From the NCBI GenBank assembly GCA_964609245.1, contig CAZSSB010000010.1:1-64000 (forward strand): a DNA stretch of 64,000 bases, given 5' to 3'. The stretch comes from JAFGCY01 sp964609245 (GTDB lineage Bacteria; 4484-113; JAFGCY01). The position numbers and the translations under genes are program-made. This document shows positions 39,940-47,960 of the stretch, one piece after another. The stretch's first letter is position 1. Each line of letters opens with the position of its first letter. Below the pieces are notes generated by a model, which saw nothing but the letters and a program-made list of their open reading frames with translations, had not been told where the DNA came from and did not search any database.

Positions 39940-40908
39940 GTGCCCGATCCTCGCCTCATCACCAGGCTGCCGCGCGGTGTGGTACTGCGCGATCCGTTGC
40001 TGCTGGCCAGCGGCTGCTGCGGCTACGGTGAGGAGTACGCCGAGCTGCTGGATCCAGCCGGCATCGGGGGCGTGATCACCAAGGCCGTCTCGCCCGAGCC
40101 GCGGGTGGGCAATCCGACGCCGCGGCTGCATGAGACGCCCGCCGGGCTGCTCAACTGCATCGGTCTGCAGAATCCCGGCGTCGAGGCATTCATCGCGGAA
40201 GTGATACCGCCGCTTGCCGAGCGGGGCGTGACCTTCATCGTCAACGTCGTGGGTCACAGCGGCGCTGAGTTTGCCGATGTCGTTACGGCGGTCGAGGCCG
40301 TCAGGCCCGCGAACGTGAGCGCTGACGTGGCCGGGATCACTCAGGGCGTTGCCGGATACGAGCTGGATCTCAGCTGTCCCAACGTTGAGAGCGGCACGCA
40401 GTTCGCAACCGACGAGGCGCTGCTGCGCGAGACGGTGAGTCTGTGCCGGGCCCGGACCGACGCCCTGCTGATCGCCAAGCTTTCGCCCAACGTGACGGAC
40501 ATCACGCAGTACGCGCGCGCGGCGCAGGAGGCGGGCGCTGACGCGGTGACGATCGCCAACACCTGGGCCGGTGTCTCGATCGACAGCGGGACGCGACGCA
40601 GCCATCTGGCCCGGCCCAGCGCGGGCCTCAGCGGACCTGCGATCCGGGCCGCCACCTTGTATCACGTGTGGCGCTGCCACCGCGCGCTGCCGGAGCTGCC
40701 GATTCTGGGCAGTGGTGGGATTACCGACACGGACAGCGCCGTGCAGTATCTGCTGGCGGGCGCGACGGCGCTGCAGCTGGGCACCGGGTTGTTCCTTGAT
40801 CCGCTGCTGCCAGCTGCGCTGCAGGATGGCCTGGCGGCGTATCTGACGGAGCAGGGCGAGCCCGGACTGGGCGCGATCATCGGGACGTACCGCGACGCGG
40901 CGGACTAG
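39940..40908 (+). CDS. pyrD: Dihydroorotate dehydrogenase, class 1 (type B-like)
   Basis: 322 aa, GTG start. FMN-barrel motifs: LASGCCGYGEEY, LNCIGLQNPGVEAF, ELDLSCPNVESG, AKLSPNVTDI, ANTWAGVSID, GLSGPAIRA and GSGGITD. It oxidises dihydroorotate to orotate in pyrimidine synthesis. The class 1B pattern normally implies a PyrK electron-transfer subunit; none is adjacent. The usual second-strand LNAIGLQNPG has Cys in place of Ala. Convergent with the SRPBCC gene, overlapping by 4 bases. Confidence 0.92.
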   Translation: MPDPRLITRLPRGVVLRDPLLLASGCCGYGEEYAELLDPAGIGGVITKAVSPEPRVGNPTPRLHETPAGLLNCIGLQNPGVEAFIAEVIPPLAERGVTFIVNVVGHSGAEFADVVTAVEAVRPANVSADVAGITQGVAGYELDLSCPNVESGTQFATDEALLRETVSLCRARTDALLIAKLSPNVTDITQYARAAQEAGADAVTIANTWAGVSIDSGTRRSHLARPSAGLSGPAIRAATLYHVWRCHRALPELPILGSGGITDTDSAVQYLLAGATALQLGTGLFLDPLLPAALQDGLAAYLTEQGEPGLGAIIGTYRDAAD

Positions 40909-41354
40909 CCGGCGGCCAGCTGCTCCAGCGCCTCCAGCAGGTCGTCGCAGTTCTGCTGCATCAGCTGGTTGACGATCTTGTCGATCATCGGCCCCAGCAT
41001 CGGGATGCCCAGCACGAAGTCGACCGTGAGGTCGACACGGCAACCGTCGCCTTCGGAAGCGAAGGTCCATACGCCGCTATAGACCTTCATGTCCCCCTCA
41101 ACCAGCTCGAACGTGCAGGACAGCGCCTCTTCATCCCAGGTGTCGCGCTCGGTCCAGCTGACGCGCTTGGTCATCGGCCCCAGAGCGAATGAGGCGTCCC
41201 ATCTGGTCAGCGTGTTGCCCTGCCCATCGTCCTCGAGGATTGTGACCCGCTCGAGGTTTGGCAGGACGTCCGGGAAACGAGTGACGAGGCGCGCGGCAGC
41301 GAAGACTTGTTGCGGGGGGCGTGGAATTGTGCGAGTGCTGGTGATCTCTGCCAA
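40905..41354 (-). CDS. SRPBCC/START-like lipid-binding-fold protein
   Basis: 149 aa. The pattern matches the coenzyme Q-binding/polyketide cyclase-like START family: TRTIPRPPQQVFAAARLVTRFPDVLPNLERVTIL, then WTERDTWDEEALSCTFELVEGDM, a central strand GCRVDLTVDFVL and a long C-terminal helix. TTG start with AAGGAG 10 bases upstream. Starts 11 bases after the aminotransferase stop, so it is cotranscribed with it. The ligand is unknown; relatives bind quinones or other hydrophobic molecules. Confidence 0.8.
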   Translation of the reverse strand: MAEITSTRTIPRPPQQVFAAARLVTRFPDVLPNLERVTILEDDGQGNTLTRWDASFALGPMTKRVSWTERDTWDEEALSCTFELVEGDMKVYSGVWTFASEGDGCRVDLTVDFVLGIPMLGPMIDKIVNQLMQQNCDDLLEALEQLAAG

Positions 41355-41365
41355 GAGTGGGCTCC

Positions 41366-42634
41366 TTACTGAGTTTCTGCGAGGTCGAACTGCTGCATGA
41401 CGGCGCGCGTGCCGTCGAGAGCTGCACGGATGCGGCCGAGCACTTCCGCGAGCACCTCGGCCGGCATGATGAGCGGTGGCTCCAGCCGGACCACACCGGT
41501 GACATTGAGGGTGTAGGCGGCGATTACCCTCTGCTCCACCAGGCTGGCGATAAAGATCTGACTGACGTCGGGAGTCTTCATCGCAAGGCCAAGCATCAGC
41601 CCCACGCCGCGGACAGCGGTGACGATGTCGGGGTAATCAGCGGCCAGGGCACGGAGGTCCGCCAGGAACGCGCTCCCGTTGGTCTCCGCCCGCTCTGCCA
41701 GCTGGTCCTCCACGAGGACTTCGAGCGCCGCGCGGGCGGCGGCGCAGGCCAGCTGATTCCCGCCGAACGTGCTGGAGTGCACGGTCGGGGCGTTGTTGAA
41801 GGGTTCCCAGACGTCTGGAGTCCCCAGCGTGGCGCCGACCGGCATTACCCCACCGCCCAGCGATTTGGCGAGCACCATGATGTCGGGGCAGACTTCCCAG
41901 CGTTGGGCGGCGAAGTTGCGCCCCGTACGGCCCATGCCCGTCTGCACCTCATCCAGGATCAGCAACACCCCGCGGTCACGCGTCAGCCGGCGCACGCCCT
42001 CCAGGTATCCGTCGGGGGCGACGTTGATGCCGCCTTCGCCCTGGACGGGCTCCAGGAGTACGGCGCCGGTGTTCTCGTGGATCGCCGCCTCCAAAGCGTC
42101 GATGTCACCGTACGGCACTTCCGAGAAGTGCTGCATCAGCGGCTGGAACGGCTGCTGGAAGTGGTCGCGGTGGGTTGAGGAGAGGCTGCCGAGCGTCTTG
42201 CCGTGGAAGGCGTCATGAGCACTGATCAGACCAGGCCTGTGGGTTCGAAGTCGCGCCAGCTTCAGCGCCGCCTCGACCGCCTCGGTACCGCTGTTGCTGA
42301 AGAAGGCGTACTGGAGGTCGCCGGGAGCCAGTTCAGCCAACTCGTGGGCCAGGGCGGCCTGCTGTGGATTGAGCGCCAGGCGGCTGGACATCGGCATGCG
42401 GCCCAGCTGCTCCTCGACGGCGGCGACGATGCGCGGATGCCGATGGCCAAAGTTGTAGGCCCCAAAGCCGCCCAGGCAGTCGATGAACTCGCGCCCGTCA
42501 CTGAGACGAATCGTCCAGCCCTCAGCTTCAACTTCAGCAGCATCCATGCCGAGGAACGCCAGCGTGGCGTACATGCCGGCGTTGACGTGCGACTGATACC
42601 AGCCGCGTACCTCATCATCAGAGGGTAGGTGCAC
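41366..42634 (-). CDS. Class III PLP-dependent aminotransferase (ornithine/putrescine/acetylornithine type)
   Basis: 422 aa. Fold-type I class III signatures: FFSNSGTEAVEAALKLAR (phosphate-binding region), HDAFHGKTLGSLS, LEPVQGEGGI, LILDEVQTGMGRTG (the PLP Asp) and the Lys in VLAKSLGGGVMPVGA, then HSSTFGGNQLA. It moves an amino group from an omega-amine such as ornithine, putrescine or N-acetylornithine to 2-oxoglutarate; the exact substrate is not resolved. GTG start with a perfect TATAAT 7 bases upstream, so it is leaderless. No arginine-biosynthesis genes are adjacent. Confidence 0.85.
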   Translation of the reverse strand: MHLPSDDEVRGWYQSHVNAGMYATLAFLGMDAAEVEAEGWTIRLSDGREFIDCLGGFGAYNFGHRHPRIVAAVEEQLGRMPMSSRLALNPQQAALAHELAELAPGDLQYAFFSNSGTEAVEAALKLARLRTHRPGLISAHDAFHGKTLGSLSSTHRDHFQQPFQPLMQHFSEVPYGDIDALEAAIHENTGAVLLEPVQGEGGINVAPDGYLEGVRRLTRDRGVLLILDEVQTGMGRTGRNFAAQRWEVCPDIMVLAKSLGGGVMPVGATLGTPDVWEPFNNAPTVHSSTFGGNQLACAAARAALEVLVEDQLAERAETNGSAFLADLRALAADYPDIVTAVRGVGLMLGLAMKTPDVSQIFIASLVEQRVIAAYTLNVTGVVRLEPPLIMPAEVLAEVLGRIRAALDGTRAVMQQFDLAETQ

Positions 42635-42641
42635 GGCGAAG

Positions 42642-42647
42642 ATTATA
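42642..42647 (-). promoter_or_regulatory. TATAAT -10, leaderless start of aminotransferase
   Basis: Perfect TATAAT on the minus strand, 7 bases before the GTG at 42634. Confidence 0.6.
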
Positions 42648-43299
42648 TAGTCCCGCCCAGGTTCGGGAGTGCCTCGGGCATGTCGGCCTCCGGCTCGGAG
42701 ATCGTATACCCTTCAGGCACCTTGAAGTCGCCCGCCGCCGCCGCCGCGTCGGCATCGTAGTCGGTGATGTGAACCGTGAGGGCGACGTCACCCGCCTGAC
42801 CGATCACCTTGACCGGCCGGTTGTCGGCGCGGGTCCACCACTGTACAGACAGGCCGTCCTGGCTCTCAGCGCTGAAGTGCTGACACTGCTGGCCATCGAG
42901 CTCAACCGTGCCGTGGGACTGCTGCTTCCAGCCGTCCGGCACGGTGGGCGCCTCGCCGGCCAGCGCGTCGCGGACGCGGGGGAATCCACCGATGCTGTCG
43001 AAATCATCCAGGCTGTAGCGCTCACCGTTGAGAGTGTCCGGGAAGAGCAGTGTGAGGGAGCTGGCATCGTAGTCCAGCAACGCCACCATTGGCTCAGCGG
43101 TGAGTGCGGGTGTCAGTTCAACGCGCATCTTGGCGCCGGAGAGCAGGACGCTGCCGGTGAAGTCCAGCAGGGGGCCCTCGTCGCCATAGGCAACTGACGC
43201 GGTGAAGTCGGCCGATACGCCCTCGGCCTGGGCGGGTGCCCAGAGCAACAGCAAGCAGCTCAGCGTTGCAGCGGTGGCTAACAAGACTCTCATGCTCAT
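42643..43299 (-). CDS. Secreted LolA/DUF4412-like protein
   Basis: 218 aa with a signal peptide (about 1-26, ending PAQAEG). The mature part is beta-rich: FTGSVLLSGAKMRVEL, LLDYDASSLTLLFPD, VELDGQQCQHFSAESQDGLSVQWWTRADNRPVKVIG, VHITDYDADAA. This fits the LolA-like/DUF4412 fold of periplasmic lipoprotein-carrier relatives; the equivalent of the LolA ligand groove cannot be checked here. A terminal VPEGYTI is common in DUF4412. The ATG overlaps the stop of the upstream NPCBM-like gene (ATGA), so the two are translationally coupled. Confidence 0.65.
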   Translation of the reverse strand: MSMRVLLATAATLSCLLLLWAPAQAEGVSADFTASVAYGDEGPLLDFTGSVLLSGAKMRVELTPALTAEPMVALLDYDASSLTLLFPDTLNGERYSLDDFDSIGGFPRVRDALAGEAPTVPDGWKQQSHGTVELDGQQCQHFSAESQDGLSVQWWTRADNRPVKVIGQAGDVALTVHITDYDADAAAAAGDFKVPEGYTISEPEADMPEALPNLGGTI

Positions 43300-43967
43300 T
43301 CAGACGGCTGCTGAGGGGTTTTCTTCAGGAATGGATCAACCAGTACCGGAGCGAAGGTGTTGCGATGACCGACGCGGCGACTGATTATCGTCAAGCGATT
43401 GACGCCCCGGAGGTCGACGCGCGTAAACACTGGCTTGCTTGTCGGTTTGAACACCTGCGGCCCGAAAAGCGCCTCACCGTCGCCCTTGATCTCGACTTCG
43501 ATGGCCAGACGATCCTGCGGATCTGACGGGTGGGCGTCGTCGAAGCCGATCCCGAGGTGCAGTTCGTCCCAGGCGCTGTTCAGGTTATACTCAAGGTACT
43601 GCTCCTCAGGGGGGGTGGTATTGAAGCGATAGCAGAGGTCGTAGCTGCGACCGCGCACTTGAATCCCTGACAGCTGCTCAATGCCATCACTGATCTGGAT
43701 CGGCTCCAGGCCGTAGAGGTATGCGTAGTCGTCGGCGATGAGACCGGCGCGGCGGGCTTCCTCAAGCGGAATCCCGCCCTGGTCTTCAAGGATGTGATAG
43801 TCGAGGGGCTGCCGCGCCGCCGGTTGAGGAGTGTCGGCATGCAGGGCCTGGCCGGCCTGCTGGATGACCGATCCCTCGGGCAGCCGCTCGGCACTGCTGT
43901 AGAGCCACCAGGCCGCCCCGCCGGCGATGATCAGTACTATCAGGAAGGTGACAATGAAAACGCGCAT
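43296..43967 (-). CDS. Membrane-anchored NPCBM-like (carbohydrate-binding) protein
   Basis: 223 aa. One N-terminal membrane helix (about 3-22, FIVTFLIVLIIAGGAAWWLY), not clearly cleaved, so probably an anchor. Residues about 80-215 resemble the NPCBM/galactose-binding-like jellyroll: YLEYNLNSAWDELHLGIGFDDAHP, RLAIEVEIKGDGEALFGPQVFK, DLRGVNRLTIISRRVG. NPCBM domains normally sit on glycosidases; here the domain is alone. It may bind a cell-surface glycan. It is coupled (ATGA overlap) to the downstream LolA-like gene. Confidence 0.65.
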   Translation of the reverse strand: MRVFIVTFLIVLIIAGGAAWWLYSSAERLPEGSVIQQAGQALHADTPQPAARQPLDYHILEDQGGIPLEEARRAGLIADDYAYLYGLEPIQISDGIEQLSGIQVRGRSYDLCYRFNTTPPEEQYLEYNLNSAWDELHLGIGFDDAHPSDPQDRLAIEVEIKGDGEALFGPQVFKPTSKPVFTRVDLRGVNRLTIISRRVGHRNTFAPVLVDPFLKKTPQQPSE

Positions 43968-43990
43968 GTCGTAGTCCTGCCAGGCGTCTA

Positions 43991-44458
43991 TTAGTCGCCC
44001 GGCGACAGTGGATTATTGTCCATGTCCAGTGGCGGGCCCAGATCCCCGATGTCATACTCGTCCGGGCCGCCGGCCTCAGAACTGGTTGTCGGCGCCGAGG
44101 TAGCAGCGGGCTGCGCGGCCTCGTCCCGGCGGCCGAGCAGCAGAAAGCGATTGCAGACTATCTCGGTCTTGTAGTGCTTCACGCCCTGGGGATCCACCCA
44201 GTCGCGGGTCTGCAGACGGCCCTCAACGAACAGCTGGCGGCCCTTGTGCACGTATTGGCTCGCGATCTCAGCTTGACGGCCAAAAACCACGATGTTGTGC
44301 CATTCGGTGCGTTCCTGCCGTTCGGTGCCTTCACGGCCGCCGAAGACCTCGTTGGTGGCGATCGAGAAATTGGCCACGGCGGCACCGCTCTGCGTGTACC
44401 GTACCACCGGATCACGCCCGACGTTGCCGATTAGGAGCACTCGATTGAGACTGGCCAT
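43991..44458 (-). CDS. ssb: Single-stranded DNA-binding protein
   Basis: 155 aa from the ATG at 44458 (AGGGAGGG just upstream; the in-frame GTG at 44476 would add 6 residues across the ribosome-binding site). The OB fold is intact: SLNRVLLIGNVGRDPVVRYT, EWHNIVVFGRQAEIASQYV, GRQLFVEGRLQTRDW. A Pro/Ser/Thr-rich linker follows. The C-terminal tip, usually DDDIPF, is replaced by LDMDNNPLSPGD, so interactions with SSB-interacting proteins may differ. Its promoter overlaps a 16-bp palindromic sequence. Confidence 0.94.
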   Translation of the reverse strand: MASLNRVLLIGNVGRDPVVRYTQSGAAVANFSIATNEVFGGREGTERQERTEWHNIVVFGRQAEIASQYVHKGRQLFVEGRLQTRDWVDPQGVKHYKTEIVCNRFLLLGRRDEAAQPAATSAPTTSSEAGGPDEYDIGDLGPPLDMDNNPLSPGD

Positions 44459-44468
44459 AGCGCCCTCC

Positions 44469-44484
44469 CTATACACGAGTATAG
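44469..44484 (-). promoter_or_regulatory. ssb promoter overlapped by a palindrome
   Basis: CTATAC (44469-44474) and GTATAG (44479-44484) are perfect inverted arms with a 4-base spacer. The minus-strand -10 TATACT (44478-44483) with an extended TGC lies inside it. An operator at the -10 of ssb could be an SOS-type control site; the repressor is unknown. Confidence 0.45.
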
Positions 44485-44562
44485 CAGCCGAGTAGGCGAG
44501 GGCCGACAGGCTCCAGGTGGCGGACGGAGGTGGTGTGGGTGAACCGCGGCAGGTTCTTGCGG

Positions 44563-44568
44563 TAGAAT
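44563..44568 (+). promoter_or_regulatory. TAGAAT -10 candidate for the hybrid kinase gene
   Basis: TAGAAT, 42 bases before the ATG at 44611. The -35 position (TGAACC) is weak. It is divergent from the ssb promoter. Confidence 0.4.
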
Positions 44569-44610
44569 CCCACGTATACGTCAGCCCGGGGCTGGCACCA
44601 GTGGAGGGCT

Positions 44611-47600
44611 ATGGGGAGCCAGCAGTCGAAAGACGGAGACGCCGCGTCGGGTGCAGACCCGGCCGAGCCGATTGCGTTGAGCGGGGGGACGTTTGACCGG
44701 GTGGCCGATCAGCTGCCGCTTCCCCTTTGGGTCTTCGATCGTGAGCAGCGGGTGGTGTATTGCAACGCGGAGACAGCGCGATTCGGCATTGGTGACGATA
44801 CCGGGGTCACCCTCGAGCGGTTCTCCGCAGGTTATCAGAGTGCAGTGCGTCCGTTGCTTGAGGAGTGCTTGCGGACGGGTGAGCCGCAGACCGGTGAGGA
44901 ATGGGTGTTGTCGGACGTCCGTGGCCGAGGCTTCTGGAACGTCCACTGCATGCCGCTGCCGGGAGAACTGGTCGGCTGCGTGATTGTCGACTGGACTGTG
45001 CGCAAGCACGCCGAGCAGCTGGCTAGTCGAAGCGAGGAGCGCTATCGGCAGCTGGTGGCCGGTATGGCGGAAGGAGTGGCTATCAACGACCGGCACGGAG
45101 CGTTCCTGTTCGCCAATCCGGCCTGTGAGCGCCTGTTCGGCGTCGGCCCGGGTCAGCTGACCGGGCGCAAAGCGGAGGAGTTCATTCCTGCGGAGGAAGC
45201 GGCGGCGTTCGACGTGGCAAGATCACGCCGCCGGTTGGGCGAGACCTCCGCCTATGAGCTGCGGATTCGGGCTGCCGATGGGCGCCTCCGCCACGTCTGG
45301 GTGACGTCCAGTCCGCGGTTCGACGAGGCTGGGGAGTTTGACGGCTCGCACGCCCTGTTCCTTGACCTGGAGCAACTGAAGATCACTGAGCGAGCCCTGA
45401 AGGAGAGAACGGAGCAGTTCAGCATCCTGATTGAAACGATGGCCGAAGGCGTGATGATGACCGATGAGGAGTGGCGTCTCACGTTCGTTAATCCGGCGGC
45501 GGCAAGGCTGTTGGGCGGCGACGCGGCCGATCTCACCGGGCGGAATCTGTCGGAATTCGTGGGTGAGGAGAGTTCTTCTGCGCTCACAGAGGCATCGGAC
45601 ACCGCAGACCAGGCGAGCGGTATGAGTCAGGAACTCCGGCTCCAGGCGCTCAATGGGCGTGAGCCCGTGGTCCGTGTCTGGATCGGTCCCTACTACGTGG
45701 AGGGCAAGTTCGGCGGCAGGTTCGTCGTCGCGCAGGAAATCACTGAGACCAAGCGCGCGGAGTTGATCCAGCAGCTGCTGCTGCGGATCTCGGAGGCGGT
45801 TGGCACCAGCAGTAGCGTCGAGGAACTGATCGCCTTCATTCACGGGGAGATCAACGGGCTCATTCCGGCCCCCAACCTGTTCGTCGCGCTCTACGATGAG
45901 GAAGCTCATCTCTACCGCTTTCCCTACTTCGTTGACGAGAAGGACAGTGATTTCGGTCCTCAGGCGATGGCCAACAGCATCACGGACTACGTGCGGCGTA
46001 CCGGTGAGCCATTGCTTGCCGATGAAGAGTGGATCAAGCATGGGATCGAGGAAGGCATCATCGGGCCGTACGGCCCGCAGGCACCCATCTGGTTGGGAGT
46101 CCCACTCAAGACGCGACGGGGCACCATTGGCGTGGTGGCGATTCAGGACTACGAGAAACAGTATCCCTATTCCAGAAGTGATCTCGATCTGCTGAGCTAT
46201 GCCTCCGGATATATCGCAATGGCGATTGACCGCAAGCGTGCCGAGGAAGTGCTGCGGCACAGCGAAATCCGCTTCCGCCTCCTGATTGACGGCATGCTGG
46301 AGGGCATGAGCACGGCTGATGCGGACGGGATCATCGAATTCGCGAATCCGGCATTGGAGCAGCTTTTCGGTGTCGAGCCGGGTGGCTTGACCGGCAAACA
46401 CTTCAGCTACTTCCTCAGCCCGGCCCAGCAGGCTGTTGAGCAGAAGCAGCACGAACTGCGGCTGCGAGGCGAGTCAAGCAGTTACGAGCTGCAGATAACG
46501 CGAACGGACGGAGAGACCCGGGACCTGCTGCTGTCGGCTGCGCCTCGATTCGGTGCCAGGGGTCAGGTGATCGGAACATCGGCGATGGTCCAGGACATCA
46601 CGCAGCGCAAGCAGGCCGAGGCCGAGCGCGAGCGCATCTGGAACCAGATGCTGCACGCACAGAAGATGGAGAGCCTGGGCCGACTGGCCAGCGGCATCTC
46701 ACACGATTTCAACAACATCCTGCTGGCAGTGCTGGGCAACGCGGAGCTGTCGCGAATGGAGCTGCCACAGGATAGTCCGGTGCAGCGCAATCTTGCGGAA
46801 GTTGTGAGTGCCGTCAAGCGGGGGAAGGAACTGGTACAGCAGGTGCTGGCGCTGGGCCGGCGGACGGAACCGCGCCAGGTGCCGGTTGAGGTTCACAGTA
46901 TCGTCAAGGAAGTGATCGGTTTGATGCGGGCCGGCGTGCCGGGCAACATCGAGGTGCGACATCAGAATACGGCGCACAGCGATACCATCCTTGCAGATCC
47001 GGCCCAGGTGCACCAGGTGCTGATGAACCTCTGCACCAACGCTATCCAGGCAATGGAGGATGAAGGGGGCGTTCTCGATGTGAGAGTGGGCGAGGTCAAT
47101 CTTGGGTTCCGCGCACTGGATGACGCTCCGGAGCTGGCTCCCGGCAAGTACGTGACGGTGACGGTGTCTGACACCGGGCCGGGCATGCCAGCTGAGATTA
47201 GGGAGCAAATCTTCGAGCCGTTCTATACCACGAAGCAAGCGGGGATCGGTACGGGCCTTGGTCTCGCCGTGGTGCAGGGAATCGTCAGCAACTACGATGG
47301 TATGGTGACGGTGGAGTCGGAACCGGGCCTGGGCGCGGCGTTCACCGCGTACTTCCCGGCTGCGGGAGAGCAGGAGGCGGCGCAGGACGGCAGCAGGGGG
47401 AATGCGACGCCTGCGGGCGTGCGCGTGTTGTTCGTCGACGACGACGACGCTCCGCTGCGGGTCGGCACCAGAATGCTGGAACGCCTCGGCTGCGAGGTAG
47501 TGGCAACGGCGTCGGCCGAGGACGCGCTGGAGCAATTCCGGGCCGACCCCGCGGCGTTTGAGGCCCTGGTGACGGACCTGACGATGCCCGGTATGAGCGG

Positions 47601-47802
47601 ACTTGAGCTGGCGACGGCCGCCAAGGAATTGCGGCCGAACCTGCCGGTCGTGCTCTGCACGGGGCTGGACGCGGCGCCGGACGTGGAGCACGCCGTGAGC
47701 AGCGGTGTCTGCAAGTGCCTCACCAAGCCGTATGGACTGAAGGATCTGGAGGAGATGCTCGCCACCATCCTGGCCGGGAACGAGAGCACTGCTGAGCCGT
47801 GA
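44611..47802 (+). CDS. Soluble hybrid histidine kinase (PAS-PAS-PAS-GAF-PAS-HK-REC)
   Basis: 1063 aa, no membrane segment. Sensor part: PAS-like about 25-145 (VFDREQRVVYCNAETARFG), PAS about 148-270 (GMAEGVAINDRHGAFLFANPACERLFGV), PAS about 273-390, GAF about 395-545, PAS about 550-675. HisKA has phospho-His H698 (GISHDFNNILLA); HATPase_c carries NLCTNAIQAM, DTGPGMP and GTGLGLAVV. A C-terminal receiver has D989 (LVTDLTMPGMSG). It should autophosphorylate and relay to its own receiver, then to an Hpt protein not found here. GGAGGG is only 2 bases before the ATG, an unusually short spacing. Confidence 0.93.
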   Translation: MGSQQSKDGDAASGADPAEPIALSGGTFDRVADQLPLPLWVFDREQRVVYCNAETARFGIGDDTGVTLERFSAGYQSAVRPLLEECLRTGEPQTGEEWVLSDVRGRGFWNVHCMPLPGELVGCVIVDWTVRKHAEQLASRSEERYRQLVAGMAEGVAINDRHGAFLFANPACERLFGVGPGQLTGRKAEEFIPAEEAAAFDVARSRRRLGETSAYELRIRAADGRLRHVWVTSSPRFDEAGEFDGSHALFLDLEQLKITERALKERTEQFSILIETMAEGVMMTDEEWRLTFVNPAAARLLGGDAADLTGRNLSEFVGEESSSALTEASDTADQASGMSQELRLQALNGREPVVRVWIGPYYVEGKFGGRFVVAQEITETKRAELIQQLLLRISEAVGTSSSVEELIAFIHGEINGLIPAPNLFVALYDEEAHLYRFPYFVDEKDSDFGPQAMANSITDYVRRTGEPLLADEEWIKHGIEEGIIGPYGPQAPIWLGVPLKTRRGTIGVVAIQDYEKQYPYSRSDLDLLSYASGYIAMAIDRKRAEEVLRHSEIRFRLLIDGMLEGMSTADADGIIEFANPALEQLFGVEPGGLTGKHFSYFLSPAQQAVEQKQHELRLRGESSSYELQITRTDGETRDLLLSAAPRFGARGQVIGTSAMVQDITQRKQAEAERERIWNQMLHAQKMESLGRLASGISHDFNNILLAVLGNAELSRMELPQDSPVQRNLAEVVSAVKRGKELVQQVLALGRRTEPRQVPVEVHSIVKEVIGLMRAGVPGNIEVRHQNTAHSDTILADPAQVHQVLMNLCTNAIQAMEDEGGVLDVRVGEVNLGFRALDDAPELAPGKYVTVTVSDTGPGMPAEIREQIFEPFYTTKQAGIGTGLGLAVVQGIVSNYDGMVTVESEPGLGAAFTAYFPAAGEQEAAQDGSRGNATPAGVRVLFVDDDDAPLRVGTRMLERLGCEVVATASAEDALEQFRADPAAFEALVTDLTMPGMSGLELATAAKELRPNLPVVLCTGLDAAPDVEHAVSSGVCKCLTKPYGLKDLEEMLATILAGNESTAEP

Positions 47803-47868
47803 TCATCCACGGCGGGCGTTTCGGGAACACGGTGGCCTATGGCACGGAGCCGCGTTGCTCGCTGCCCG

Positions 47869-47897
47869 TTGAATCTGCCATTCCGAGACGATAGAAT
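47869..47897 (+). promoter_or_regulatory. Promoter of the subtilase lipoprotein gene
   Basis: TTGAAT (47869-47874), a 17-bp spacer and TAGAAT (47892-47897), a good -35/-10 pair about 60 bases before the ATG at 47961; GAGGAA serves as the ribosome-binding site. Confidence 0.6.
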
Positions 47898-47960
47898 ATA
47901 CGTGTCGCTCCATGGCGCTTCCGTGCGAGCGGTAGTGCATTGCCGAAGAGGAATAGCTGA

